Under the pieces are notes generated by a model, which saw nothing but the letters and a program-made list of their open reading frames with translations, was not told where the DNA came from and did no database searches. Below, in pieces: positions 1 through 11,950 of a stretch of 64,000 nt of DNA; position 1 is the stretch's first letter; every line of letters begins with the position of its first letter. Source of the stretch: Pohlia nutans (Eukaryota; Streptophyta; Bryopsida; Bryales; Mniaceae); assembly GCA_022496805.1 (NCBI GenBank), contig CM040094.1:14345501-14409500 (forward strand), written 5' to 3'. Both the position numbers and the translations under genes were made by a program.

Positions 1-94
1 AATGCCATATATGTTGCATGATTTGAACTTCCACCGGACCAACTACTGGTATGATCAAATCATTACCGGAGCTTTGTTTGATCACTACCAACTC

Positions 95-331
95 TTAACC
101 CCTAAATGTTTGAATGTGCCTTTGCGGCCAGTAGAATACTGTGTATTTTGGTTATATTTGAAATGAATCCACACCTTCAAGGGGTTTGAGTTCGAAAGAG
201 AACTAAGTTGGAATTTAGATCAATGTAATTCTAGTGAGTTCTTGAGATCCCAATTCAGAGTTTCTTGTTGTTAGCAAATTCCAATCATTCGACAACGTAT
301 ATACTATTCCCATCGGATGTTTAGGGGTTAA
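95..331. mobile_element. TTAA-flanked MITE, ~235-bp group
   Basis: The left end reads TTAACCCCTAAATG and the right end reads CATCGGATGTTTAGGGGTTAA in reverse-complementary sense, so the core is bounded by TTAA on both sides. The inverted copy at 44922-45154 matches it along its whole length with scattered substitutions. The two matching ends plus the full-length second copy make this a transposon copy. It has no coding capacity, so it is non-autonomous. Assignment to a piggyBac-like class rests on the TTAA target and C-rich tips. Confidence 0.8.
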
Positions 332-1051
332 TCCCATTGGAGTGCTCATGAAATTTATTGATACTAAATTTTGCGGCAGGAATCCAATGCTTTTGCTTGT
401 TCAATTCCCGGTGAACTCAATTGGAGAGCTCGCTCTCAAGTGATGTGATTGCAAAGGCCGTGTGACTGCCGGTGTCTCTATAATTGTTGACGAAGAAAAG
501 GATCCAATCTCACGGATTTCTTGAGTACACTCTCAGATTGCAAGAAATCCATAGAATCGTTAACAAGAGCATGTCCTCAAGATTTGACCATTGAACTTGA
601 CAATGTTTAATTTCCTGTCTACACGTCGGACACATGTCAGGTCCTGAAAACGTCAAGGTCCATGTCAAGCATATTCCCTTCACTAGAGACCAAAAACTAT
701 CCTTATCCTCATGGCACTTAATTGTATCTCACTTAACTGTTTCGTTGTTTCAGAGCGCCAAAGTTAAGATGTTCTAAAGCTCTGAAATCTAGGACCGGTA
801 TAGAACTTTTGAAATTTCTTTCGGGTTAGTGTAATCCACCATTTTAATGAATATGAGATTTAACGAGTGTAATTATCTGCCATTTTATGTAAGTTGTTGA
901 CGCATCCACTTTTGCTTGCTCGTGAACATTCAACTAAAGCCTACAGTACAAATGTAAGTAGACCTTTTATTAAAACAAAAAAAAATAGACCTGTAACAAG
1001 ACACTAGTTGCAGATGTGTCGTTTTTCATTCCCCACTGAACGGTGGCAGAA
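332..1051. other. intergenic, no gene seen
   Basis: AT-rich DNA between two MITEs. I see no convincing exon, RNA gene or repeat with readable ends in it. Confidence 0.5.
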
Positions 1052-1053
1052 TA

Positions 1054-1463
1054 AGGTAGGAAAACCAAAAACGGTGAAAATAAGGTGATTTGACTAGAAG
1101 GAATGGAGTTAGAAATTATGTGAAATTTTTTTGAGATGAAGAAGAAGAAATGATGAAGAATGCAAGTTGTTTCGTATTTTTATTCCCTGTAAATAATTAT
1201 CTACAATTTCTCAAAGTGGGAAGTTTGTCAAACCCCCTTCTTGTATACTAGACTCTTCCTTTTCTACACATGAAAGCACCAAAAACGGTTAACTAATATC
1301 ACAGAAAACCACACACAAGATTCCAAAAAAATTAGTAATTTTTAGTAAATTTTTGGAATCCTCGTCATGCAAAAATTCTCCATTTTCGGTCTTCCACCTC
1401 CCTGCTTTTAAAAAGCTCTAGTGCACGCCTTGAGGGCATTAACCGTTTTTGGTTTTCCTACCT
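1054..1463. mobile_element. TA-flanked MITE with AGGTAG termini, 410 bp
   Basis: The inverted repeat begins AGGTAGGAAAACCAAAAACG at the left and is perfect for about 21 bp at the right end (1443-1463). TA lies immediately outside both ends (1052-1053 and 1464-1465). TA duplication suggests a Tc1/mariner-type mobilising enzyme. The AGGTAG tip is shared with elements at 34325-34635 and 61307-61725. No coding capacity. Confidence 0.75.
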
Positions 1464-1742
1464 TATTGTACTTATATTTATATCTTCTTGTGACCAAAAC
1501 CACTCACCAGCACTGATACAACTCATGTGCCTGGCGCAGTTTCATTCCGAGTAAGGACGTGACCTGTGTCCCCTTGAAGTTAAGGGTGGTGGCATAATCC
1601 CACCATTTCTATTCGCAACTCGAAGGCAATATTGTTTTGGTGAGAGTCAGATTGCAATTGTGAGCATTCTTTCTTCTTCTTCCTTGTGCCCACTTCATGA
1701 ATGCAGTTGATCATTTTTGTAGAAGCCAACATGCATCAAGGT

Positions 1743-1991
1743 TTAACCCCTATGCAGGACCAAGAATCCCAAATTTGGGTCTCATGTTTTGTTTTAGCAG
1801 TTTTGAGTAGGTTCTATGTGGACTTTCTTTTGTTCAAATTTGTTTTTTTATTTTACCAACATATGCATTGTTCTTCACTGCTTCTAGTGATATAAAATTC
1901 AGTCTCATTTGATATTTTACTTTTTTTTCACAATATGAACAATTAAATTAGTCATTTAAAAATTGTGAATCCTTGGTTCTTTAGGGGTTAA
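1743..1991. mobile_element. TTAA-flanked MITE, ~245-bp group
   Basis: The ends are TTAACCCC and GGGGTTAA. The interior is colinear with the copy at 29725-29965, sharing for example a long block around TTTTAGCARTTTTGAGTAGG. A short open frame across it (1701-1895) has no recognisable domain and is not taken as a gene. Confidence 0.75.
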
Positions 1992-2542
1992 TGTACTTCA
2001 GTACTGGAAATCAGACCCCTGTAGCTAGAATTTGTGTTGACCCACAAGCACATGTCATGAAGATAACTTAATAAGATTTGATCATGGAAAACCCTAGAGA
2101 AAGAAAAATCCCAAGGAGTGTGATAAAAGAAAATGTGTTGACTGCTTTGTTCAAAGCTTGAAGCTCTTTTACCGTTGACATTGACATCTTCTCAAGTAAA
2201 AGGAAATTCAACACAAATCCTTGAATTTTGTTTGAATGACATTGACCAATTTAACATTTGATACAAATAGTTGCGCTTCTTCAGAAATTGGAACAACCTT
2301 CAAGTGACTGACAACCTCCAAGTTTTGATTTTCAAGTGTTGTATTTTCATCACATTTTGCAATATAAAAGATAAATTAAAAAAACAACAATAAAATTCAT
2401 AAGAACATCTTATACATTGTTATAGATTAGAACACTAATGTAATACATATTCTATATACATTGTACAAGGTTCCTTCTATTGGAGTCATTGGATGGTTCA
2501 AATCATTAGCAATTTGAATCCTTGGATGGTTCGATCATATAC

Positions 2543-2592
<50 letters not shown>

Positions 2593-4277
2593 GCAAGAAA
2601 ATTTATTTATTTTTAAAAAATAATAATAAATCTTTAGCTACCCGCGGAACACAATTGAACTTTAAATCTTCATAAATTTTGCAAAAATTATTGAAATTTC
2701 ATGAAAAAAGAAAAGCTTCTCATGTCGAACACACTCTATAAAAACTATTACTGAAATGTTACAAAATAATTCTAAAACATAAAGTTACTAGTGCCTATCC
2801 AAAATTGTCAAAATCCTACATTGGCCACTTTGGTCCTTTGAGGATTAAGGCTCCTTTGAGACACACTTCACTAAATATAAAATGAAAAATGCATTTTGAC
2901 CATACACCTCTTTGATACAAAAGTGTGCGAGGGGTTTTTAATTATTTTTTAAATTTTTTGAATGAATACATAATTAGTTGGGTGTTTCATTTTTTGTCAC
3001 ATGATGTTTTCAGGATATACCTTGTATTGCAAGATCAAATAGGCACATAGTGGCTTTTGAAAGGATGAGAATGATTCCCGAATGGCTATCCGTGGTGATC
3101 TAAGGTTAATCCCTCAATGCCTAAACGATTAAAAAAAGGTTGATTTCATTTTTTGCTCATCCATAATCCTCGTCCTTTTTATTGAAATCACACGATGCAA
3201 AGTTTGACATGAAGAGTATGATGATTGAAAGTTACACTGAACATATGAATTACAAAGCCCATTTTGGGCTTTCCAAAGTAGTTTTGGGATTTAACATAAT
3301 TTCCAAGTGAAAGATAACCTTTTAATTTATAATTTATATGTAGATACAATTTTATGTTTTTAATGTATGTGCCCATATATTGTCTGTGAGTTCCAAAAAA
3401 ATTTAAATGGTTTTGTTAAAAAATGAAATTATTACAATTTATTAGTTGAAAATAAGTTAGTAATTATAACAAAAAAAATCAATGTGAAGTATGTTTTCAA
3501 GGTGCGAGCAACATTAAAAAACAGAGCTTAAAATTTTGAAAAAATTAGTATTATTTTTCACTTACTCAGTTCACATACTAATCACTTTTAACTACTACCT
3601 TAAAATCAAAGTCCCATTATTATTCTTAATTTAGCTGTGTAATCTACTTATGAAATTTTGGTGTTTCCAATATGTAATTTTAAAAATGTTCTTGTGATTT
3701 TTCAATTTTTGGTCAAAACATTGAATTACTATGGTTTTTAAAAGTGGAATGTCTAGAAATTATCATAACAATTGCAAAATATGACTGGATATTGACCCTT
3801 CTTCAAATAAATCCAGAATGAATTGAGGAATGAATGAATCCATTTTGCAAAATATGATTCCGTTGGGTGTTATTACGAGCACAATATGAAATTGTTAAAA
3901 TAAAAATTTGTTACATTTTAAGCATGTAGGGTAAAACATTTCAAACATCGAGAAACTATTTTCATACAATTTAATTAAGATGCAACCATATTGATATTTC
4001 ATGTAACCGTACTGATATTTTGGATGCATAAAACCCGATTTTATTTATTTGTAGAAAATGAAAGTTTATATAGATCATATTCATCAAAGTAATGACCAAA
4101 TCCCACAAATCTGATTAATGGCATACTTTTATATTTGTAAAGGTATCAACGTCAACCAGGTCCAATTACTAAGCCAAAATTTCCTAGTTTTGAATCTTTT
4201 TGATTCTTTGTTTTGGTGAAGTTGTCATTTGCCTTCATTCCACATGTTGTAGACATCGAGTGGTTTTTGGCATTTAG
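1992..4277. other. intergenic AT-rich stretch
   Basis: No gene recognised in 2.3 kb. It holds a TA dinucleotide microsatellite at about 2541-2590 and otherwise low-complexity AT-rich DNA. Short open frames here (for example 3188-3376, minus) lack any domain signature. Confidence 0.5.
2541..2590. repeat. (TA)n microsatellite
   Basis: About 50 bp of almost uninterrupted TA dinucleotides, likely polymorphic in length. Confidence 0.9.
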
Positions 4278-4649
4278 TCATTGAGCTTTATTATTTGGAC
4301 CAATTACTAATCCTTTATAAAGTCGTGCATGAGTTTCTTGACTTTGAAGTTCTCCAATCTTCATCTCCACTTTGCTATTTGATGAATTGGATTTCTCCGG
4401 CTTAACACTTGTGGAATTTGTTGTAGTCGGTTTTGTTGCAATCGGTTTTGTAAGCAAATCTTTGGTTTTAATAAACATCTCATCGTAATTCTTGCGCCAC
4501 TCAATGTCTATTAACACATTATATGCTTCTTGTACTTGTAGAAATTGCTCGCTAGATGTATTCGCATCATGAGATTGTCTCTTGTCAGGATGGGTAGCCA
4601 TTGATTTATGCAAGTAGGCTTTTCGGATTTCACTAGTGTTTGAAAAAGA
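4278..4649 (-). pseudogene. DnaJ (J-domain) protein fragment, 3' exon or relic
   Basis: The minus-strand frame encodes the second half of a J domain. It has helix II residues EIRKAYLHKSMATHPDK with the diagnostic HPD motif intact, then helix III (FLQVQEAYNVLIDIEWRKNYDE), then a low-complexity Thr/Ser/Lys tail, ending at TGA (4278-4280). J domains are about 70 aa and start with a DYYxxLGV-type helix I, which is absent. The frame can be followed upstream to 4649, where TAG (acceptor-like AATAG) precedes it. It is therefore either the last exon of a gene whose first exon I cannot see, or a captured fragment. A 13-bp tandem repeat and AT-rich DNA lie immediately upstream. HPD stimulates Hsp70 ATPase in J proteins. 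Function of this copy is unproven. Confidence 0.55.
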
Positions 4650-4756
4650 CTATTACACATGGCTTGGTTTGAGAAGTGATGAATATTTGATGGATGATAT
4701 TTTGGATGCTATTTTTGAACGAAAAGTCAGATGAAAAGCTGGATGAAAAGCTGGTT

Positions 4757-4834
4757 GATATTGTTGGATGATAGTGTTGCATGATATTGTTGGATGATAT
4801 TGTTGGATGATATTGTTGGATGATATTGTTGGAT
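4757..4834. repeat. 13-bp tandem repeat, six units
   Basis: Six consecutive units of GATATTGTTGGAT; unit 2 carries two substitutions. It lies about 110 bp upstream of the J-domain frame (which reads on the minus strand). Confidence 0.9.
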
Positions 4835-5518
4835 GCTAAAACGTGAATTATGCCTAACTTTTAAATGATAAAGTGATTAAAAATTATTAGCAGAATGTAG
4901 TTTCTCCATCAATGCCTTAAAATTAAAAAAGTTGCACTGTTCAAAATATTTGGGCAGCTTACATAGAAATTGGAAAAACTTCAAAAAGAAATAAACATGA
5001 ATATTTTTTCATAGAACAGAACCATTTTTACATAAATAGATTTGATTGAATTCAATTTGATTGTTACAAGGGGTACTCAAACTATCTACTGTAGTACCAT
5101 GGCTGGGTCGCCACCGCATGAACGAATAGTTAATTATTTAAAAAAAATAAGGTTCGTTCTTCAAAAAATGAATTTCTTGGTTTTATTTTTTGAGCAAAAA
5201 ATGATTAAAAGTGGCCCAAAATGACCCAAAATAGCTTAGAAATAGCAAAATATAGCTAAAAACAATTGATTCTATTTTTATTTCTGGTCCTCATAGTTTT
5301 CAATTTTTTACGTTTTTTAATTTTTTGAGTAATTTTTTGACAACCCTATTATGTACTACAATATTTGAAAAATAACAAAGATGTTTTATTTGTTGAAACC
5401 AATTTTCACAATTAAAAAAAAATGTAAATTTTCAAAAAAAATCCAATACTCTAACTGCTTGTTACAAGATTCTGACTTACTATCGTGATTGATATGATCT
5501 AATTCTATGTTTGAACTA
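4835..5518. other. intergenic, no gene seen
   Basis: AT-rich sequence with no supported feature. Confidence 0.45.
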
Positions 5519-6096
5519 TTAACCCCTAATTGCCCAACCATGCATATTTTGCATGATGTAAAAATTCCATCCGCAGTTTCTCATCCGTCATGGACTTTTT
5601 GTAGTGTGATTTTTTTCCGAATTTTTTATGGGAAATTAACTTCATGTATGTGTGATCCGATCAAAAAGGAAACAGTTTTGGATAAATTTATGCCTCATTT
5701 TGTGTTGCAGTGTTTCACCCAAAAAATTTAAGATTTTAGTCTAAAAGTGTTCTTGAAAAAATAAACTCATAAAACCAAGCATCCAAAAAATCTCCAAAAA
5801 ACACTACATCTAGAGTACTACATTATAAACCATCAACAAATTTCATCCCCATTCTGTCAATATCTTATTTGTAATTGAATTACAAAATACATATATTTTT
5901 TTTTTATGTTTCAAAATTTATAGAAAAATATTAGTGATAACAATCAGAGATCTAACCGTATAGATTGAATCTAAATTTCAAAATGTATAACTTTTATTCA
6001 TACATCAAGTTTCAAATATTCATGTTAGCTGCATTTTATAATGCATCTTTGCAAAACTGCCCAAATTGGACATAGGTGAGGATGTTTAGGGGTTAA
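5519..6096. mobile_element. TTAA-flanked MITE, ~577-bp group
   Basis: Ends are TTAACCCCTAATTGCCC and GGATGTTTAGGGGTTAA. Two other full-length colinear copies lie at 33696-34272 and 56309-56885. Partial or interrupted copies lie at 54657-55070 and 20156-22290. Near-constant length (577-578 bp) across three copies defines the family precisely. Confidence 0.85.
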
Positions 6097-6754
6097 CAAT
6101 TTAGTATTTGCTTTTATCTTGTATTTAGTTTTACAATATGATCATAAAATAAATGAAAAATATATTTATTTTCATAGATTCTCAACTCAATTTTCCAACA
6201 TGATCACAAGAGCCTCAACTTTCTATAATGCAAAAGAATTTAAGCCACGAGAATTGAAAGTGTGTTAACTCTATTTGACAAGGTGCAAAAATGAGAACAA
6301 TTTTGTTCATTGTGAGCGCTAATATCTCACAATCTACATAGTCAAAGTAGCTCAGATTTTCATCACATATTTTGATACTAGTCTAGTGCAAGATCCCCTA
6401 CAATAAGATATGAACAATTTTTTTTGTTACTTTTTTCATCCAACTTTAAAAAACTAAATGTTAATGAAGAACCAATCAACATGTATAAAAGACTTATAAA
6501 ATAGTGGATTCATGAATTTTGATGGCTCATTAAAGTCAAAATCATCAATACCGTTTAATGTATTATGAAAATTTTGACTCCATAAAATTGACACTAAATT
6601 ATGACTCTCAAGATCTCTTTTACATTTGATTTCAACTAACAAAATATAATTTACAAAGAATCTCGTGCAAATCAACAACAACCAGGTGAAAAGAACCCCA
6701 TAGGGGAGTGAAATAGAACATGAAATTGTAAGCTTCCAAGCAGTAAGAAAAAAA

Positions 6755-6788
<34 letters not shown>

Positions 6789-6884
6789 AGACAAATGGTG
6801 AACAAATCTTTGACCATGTGCCTGTTAAAGAATGAGCCGGAGACTTATAGTTAGTGGCATGGTTAAGGGCCCGGTTTCTATTCC

Positions 6885-6953
<69 letters not shown>

Positions 6954-7272
6954 CGTAAAATTGAATTATTAACAAGAGTTACATGTGGAAGGTGTATTAT
7001 CATGGTTTCAACATGAATTTCTATTGTTTTAGTTTTTTCCATTTATCGGTAAAGTTAAAAGGTTTTTCAAATATATCAATCACTCCAATATATTTCATTG
7101 AAATTTACAAATTTTCTAAAATTTTAATATTTTTGAATATAATTTTCAATCAATATGAATTTGATTTTTTGTATTCTTCCACAAATCATAGTAATTTATA
7201 AAATACATCAATAACTTTGATTAAATTATAGTAGATAAAAAGTATACACTATTCGTAGATGTAGTTTAATCC
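6097..7272. other. intergenic with long poly-T tracts
   Basis: No gene. It includes the two T homopolymers at 6758-6787 and 6888-6948. The open frame that reads poly-lysine through these tracts is an artefact. Confidence 0.55.
6758..6948. repeat. two long T homopolymers bracketing a ~100-bp segment
   Basis: About 30 T and about 61 T flank a segment (6788-6887) that is more GC-rich than its surroundings. That segment ends in a stretch resembling a tRNA T-arm/box B (CGGTTTCTATTCC). It may be a retroposed sequence with an A tail on the minus strand, but no duplicated target was found. Confidence 0.5.
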
Positions 7273-8087
7273 TTAACCTATAAGGGTCCCTAGCTTTTTT
7301 GAGCTTAAGATCATCATCGCTTTTGATGTATTAAATCTCTAAATGTAAATGAGTTAAAGAAATTTCAACTGTACAATCTTGTAACATACATGTTGTAGAT
7401 CATGTGAATCAATTTTAAAGTCATTTGGCCATATAGATTGCAAGATCATAGTGTTTTAGTGCTAAAAAAGGATAATGAAATTTTCCTAGCAACACAGTTA
7501 GAGGTGAAATTCGTTCTTAAAATTACTCAAATGAAAAAACAATCAACTATAAAGTAGTTCAAAATCATCATATAAACATATTGGTACCAAAAAAGCCTCA
7601 TGAAAAAATTTAATGTGCCCTAAAATGGCCTTGCAATGTCAAAAAGTAGGCCAAGAAGTGACTCATTTGACCCAAAAAGCAAAAAGTGTTCAAACTAAAC
7701 CCGTGCACTAAAATGACTTCCAAACATTCACAACAACATAAATTGATTTGAATTTTTTTTCATGATAACTAGACTTCAAGGGGAATCCAATCCAACAAGT
7801 TTTATTGAAAACGGACTTTGGATGAAGGAGATACAAGCCCCCAAAGTTGCTCTTATCAAAATTCACAGAACTGTCCAAAACAAAGATACCTACTTTCAAA
7901 TGATCACCAAAAATTCAATTCAACTTGGATTGATTTGAAATTTTTACCACACATTCCATACATCATACGAGGAGTTTTCTTAAAATTTCAGAAAAATCGG
8001 GCATGGTTTGCAAAAGTTACAGCTCTTCAAAGTTGACTGTCTCTCAAAAACGTTCAAAATATGGACGCCGGGACACTTAGGGGTTAA
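7273..8087. mobile_element. TTAA-flanked element, ~810-bp group
   Basis: Left end is TTAACCTATAAGGGTCCC, right end GGGACACTTAGGGGTTAA. The left 290 bp is colinear with 55259-55500. It carries only short frames without domains, so it is non-autonomous. Confidence 0.65.
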
Positions 8088-8440
8088 AGACATGGGATCA
8101 AATGGCACACAACCCAAAGGAATCAAATCAATACTCCTTTCACCCTACGAGCCTTTGTGCCAAGGTTGCCCTAATGTTGTAATAAGGCATAAACTTTTTG
8201 AGAAAAAAGGTATAATGATGAGATCATGACGGGGCGGGGGCTAGTCGGGTCGGTTGGCAGGATCACGTGAGGTCGGTGAGGTTGGGCCTTGTTAATGCGC
8301 TTGGTGGGTTGGGTTGGTTTAGCGGGGATCGGCCGGGACTGACACATTGCTGGCATATTCGTTTACATTAGTATATACATTAATATATGTTAGTTACGTT
8401 TACACAAAAAATAAGCATAAAATAAACATTTTGAAACAAG
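8088..8440. other. intergenic with a GC-rich patch
   Basis: A run rich in GGTCGG/GGTTGG at about 8228-8345 is unlike the flanking AT-rich DNA. No RNA fold or coding frame was convincing. Confidence 0.4.
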
Positions 8441-8827
8441 GAGATGATTTTACACAAAGTTTTTGGTCATTACACATCAATAAGCCTCAATCAAAGAGTT
8501 TTATTTTGAAAAATTAAATATCATGTGTGACTAATGTTACTAACCTCTATTTTAGAGTTAGTGACGTTAGTGACACATAATACTTTAAAGTGAAGTGCCT
8601 AAATTTTATTTTTTTTAAATTATTAAAAAATTTATGTAGCCACTTTATTTTTTAAAACAAATAGGCATTTTATTTTAAAGTAAATATTATATGTCACTAA
8701 CGTCACTAATCTTAGAAAGAGAGGTTAGTGACATAAGTGGCACATGATATCTAATTGTTCAGAATAAAACTCCTCGATTGAGGTTTATTGATGTGTAATG
8801 ACCAAAAACTTTGTGTAAAATCATCTC
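8441..8827. mobile_element. foldback element
   Basis: The first 43 bp, beginning GAGATGATTTTACACAAAGT, recur as an almost perfect inverted copy ending at 8827. Imperfect pairing continues inward, including inverted TTAGTGACGTTAGTGAC blocks. No clear target duplication was found, so the class is unknown. Confidence 0.6.
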
Positions 8828-9385
8828 AAATTTTAATAGACGTTTTTGGGATTAAAAATAAACGTTTATGCAATTTTCCATTCGAATAAATATACAAATG
8901 TGTAGAAATAAAATTAATAAAATATGATGTGTATATTATGAAAATTTCAAGAACATTATCCGCCAACCCGGCTTGACCCCACCGAGCCCTGCTCCCGGCC
9001 TCATGCAAAAACAAGCCCACGCACATGCCCTGCTCACACCGGTCAGCCCGAACTTAGTTGCCCAAAAATATCCCTCACTTTCCCGATGCACTCTTTCAAT
9101 CACGATGAGCTCTATAGTTCATCAAATTAGGCGCAAGTTGGGAATCTACTCTCCCATCTTCAATACTTTTCCGAAGCACCAATCCTTTTATTTTTTGGTT
9201 GAGAAAAATAAATTATTCTCCTATATTCGTTTAAAACTAAGCCCGAGGAGCTTAGTATGTCCTTTAAGGGTTAATTAGATCTAGGATAATGTGAAATTGG
9301 TCTTAATATGCATCAACTATAGTAGCTAAACCGAGAGCTAAACAAGCCATACTAACTGAAGGCTTGAATCTATGGTCATAGGTCT
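8828..9385. other. intergenic, one TTAA-element end
   Basis: No gene. It contains one orphan TTAA-class terminus (CCTTTAAGGG followed by TTAA at 9271-9274), probably a relic. Confidence 0.4.
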
Positions 9386-10634
9386 TTAACCCTTTAGTGC
9401 CCAGGTAACCACTAAGTGGTCACTAGATCACCGGAAAATGAAATTCTGAAAAATCTGTGAACCATCTCAGTCCAGTGTCTAAAGTTCAGATGTGTAACTT
9501 TTGATCCTGGAGTTGATGCAAAAGGAAAATTTGGAATCCGACTTTCCTAGATATCCAAATACCTATGTACAAAACACCAAAATACTGCAAATACCTCAAA
9601 ATACAGTAAATACTTACAAATACAGCATATGTACTATGTCGTATTTCTAGAGATTGGAAGTTTGTTTTCTCGTTTTTTTTTTTTGGATTGTGTTCTCTTG
9701 TTCAGTGGGGTACCAATCAAAATGTCGTTTTCGAAATCGCAGTGAGAGAAATTTCAAGACTGCCAACTTTGAAAGCCTCTCGAGAGCTCAAAAATTGGTA
9801 TTTTCCCACGAAATTTTTACCAAAGCATTATCTTTAAGTTAATTACATGTATACCAAATTTCAAGGCCAGAAAAATCACCGACAAAAAGTTATTCAAAAT
9901 CTACCAACATTGGTAGCTGTGGAAATTTTTTCACTGCTGCCAACTTTGACAGCCTCCCAAAGTTTGAGTTATTTTTTGTTTGCCATGAAATTCTTGGAAA
10001 AGAAACCTCTTTATGTCAAATACATATGGTAAACATTTCAAGGCCAAAAAATTAATACAAAAAAATATATTAACAATCTACCAACATGTGTAGTTGTGGG
10101 AAAAAATGGGGGAAAACCATTTCATTGCTACCAACTTTGACACCCTCCCAACGGTTGAGAAATTGTCTATTTACCATGAAATTCTTACCAAAGCATCATC
10201 TTTAAGTTAATTATATGTATACCAAATTTCAAGGCTAGAAGATGCACTGACAAAAAGTTATTAAAAATCTACCAACATTGGTAGCTGTGGAAAGTTTTTC
10301 ACTGCTGCCAACTTTGACAGCCTCTCAAAGATTGAATTTTTTTTTTTTGCCATGAAATTCTTGGAACAAAAACCTCTTTATGTTAATAACATATGGTAAA
10401 AATTTCAAGGCCAAAAATTAATAAAAAAAAAGATATTAACAATCTACCAACATGTGTAGTTGTGGGAAACAATGGGGGAAAACCATTTCATTGCTACCAA
10501 CTTTGACACCCTCCCAACGGTTGAAAAATTGTCTATTTACCATGAAGTTTTTGGCACAACATGCTCTTTATGATAACAACATTCATGCGAAATTTCAAGG
10601 TCAAAATATTTATACAAAAAAAAATATTTACAAT

Positions 10635-11645
10635 CTACCAACGTGTATGTCCTCCTTTTGCCTCAATCACTGCTTGTAACCTAGAGGGCATAAAATGACA
10701 TAGTTGAAGGAGCTTTATATTATTGATTAACCTCCACTCTCTTTCAATAACGACCTTCAAGTCATCTAAATTTTTTGGACATATTGGGCCATGTTGCACT
10801 GCATCTTTCAAAATCTCCCGAAGGTTCTCCATTGGATTGAGATCAGGAGAATTTGCAAGCCAATGGAACTTCTCCAAAAGATGTGTTTGTCTCTATTCTT
10901 CACATGCTTTGCTACGATGGACAGGTGCGCCATCTTCCATGAGCAATCCCTGTGGCACTGTACTCATAAAATGAAGCAACTCGACATTGTAGACTACTTC
11001 AACAAAATCCTTAGCAGAACGTCTATCTTTGGGCATAAAAACAAGTTGTGACTTTTGCCCTCCAGCAAATGCACCCCAAATCATCAAAGAAGTTCTCCCA
11101 CTCTTAAAAGTTGGAACCATACAACTTGATGAATAGCGCTCATATGGATTTCTCCAAACATGAACTTGTCTAGAATTTTTCCCAACTTCAAAGGTAGACT
11201 CATCTGTCTAAACAACTCTCTCCCATTCTTTTATAGTCCACCCACAATACTTTTGAGCAAATGCCAATCGTTGAGACATGTGACGATGTGTCAAAAAAGG
11301 TTTTTTAACAGCAATTCGACTGAAAATGCCACTCTCATGTAAGGCCCTTCCAATAGTCGATCTAGACACTTCAGTAGAACATATATTAGTGATCTCAGAG
11401 AGTGTCGAGCGACGATGAGTTTTTGATAAACGTATAATAGCACGGACATCTCTATCACTAAGCTTTTTAGCATGACTTCCACCACAAGGTTTGCACTTAT
11501 AGGTTCCATCTTCTCGAAATTTCTTCACTACCCTCTGAACTGTTCTAACATGAACTCCAACAATAGCTGCAATGTGAACTCCTGTCTTCCCTGCCTCACT
11601 CAAACCTACTATACGAGCACGAGTTTCCTCTGAAGTAGCCATCAC
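10635..11645 (-). pseudogene. Tc1-type (DD34E) transposase with two in-frame TAG stops
   Basis: One continuous frame of 337 codons runs from 11645 to the TAG at 10635-10637, broken only by TAG at 11208-11210 and TAG at 10893-10895. There is no frameshift. The N-terminus has the Tc1 paired helix-turn-helix pattern (ETRARIVGLSEAGKTGVHIA, then RTVQRVVKKFREDG). The catalytic triad is visible: D in TDEST just after the first stop, D in MEDGAPVH, and E in PDLNPMENL, with 34 residues between the second D and E, as in Tc1. WGAF is also present. This enzyme would cut and paste the element at the terminal repeats. With the stops it should be inactive unless they are read through. Length matches Tc1 family members (about 340 aa). 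Confidence 0.9.
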
Positions 11646-11808
11646 TCAGTGACCATGATCTAGCCTTCACTTAATCACCTTAATCCAGCCTCACTCATTG
11701 AACACATATTGAACCTCACTCAGTCATCAGAAAAAAATCTCACATACCATCATCCTGCCATTATCCTACCTCACAAAAAAAATCTCACATACCATCATCC
11801 TGCCTCAC

Positions 11809-11950
11809 AGCCTCACTCACTGAGGAAAAAACTTCACTCACTCACTGAGGAAAAAGCCTCACTAACAGCCTCACTCATAGCCTCACTCATAGCCTCACTC
11901 ACTGCCTCACTCATAGCCTCACTCACTGCCTCACTCAGAGCCTGACTCAC
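11809..11950. repeat. CCTCACTCATAG-type short tandem repeat
   Basis: About a dozen imperfect copies of a 10-12-bp motif (CCTCACTCA with AGC/TGC spacers) lie between the transposase start and the right inverted repeat. The short plus-strand frame reading TASLIASL repeats is a product of this repeat. Confidence 0.8.

Noticed and set aside
4757..4834. CRISPR-like repeat array
   Set aside because: Thirteen-bp units are directly adjacent with no spacers, in a plant-type genome.
6454..6975. Minus-strand frame rich in poly-lysine
   Set aside because: It is only a translation of the T homopolymers.
8224..8345. tRNA or other RNA gene in a GC-rich patch
   Set aside because: No cloverleaf or box A/box B pair could be laid out.
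11709..11945. 78-aa frame with SLIASLTAS repeats
   Set aside because: Produced by the CCTCACTCATAG simple repeat; no coding evidence.
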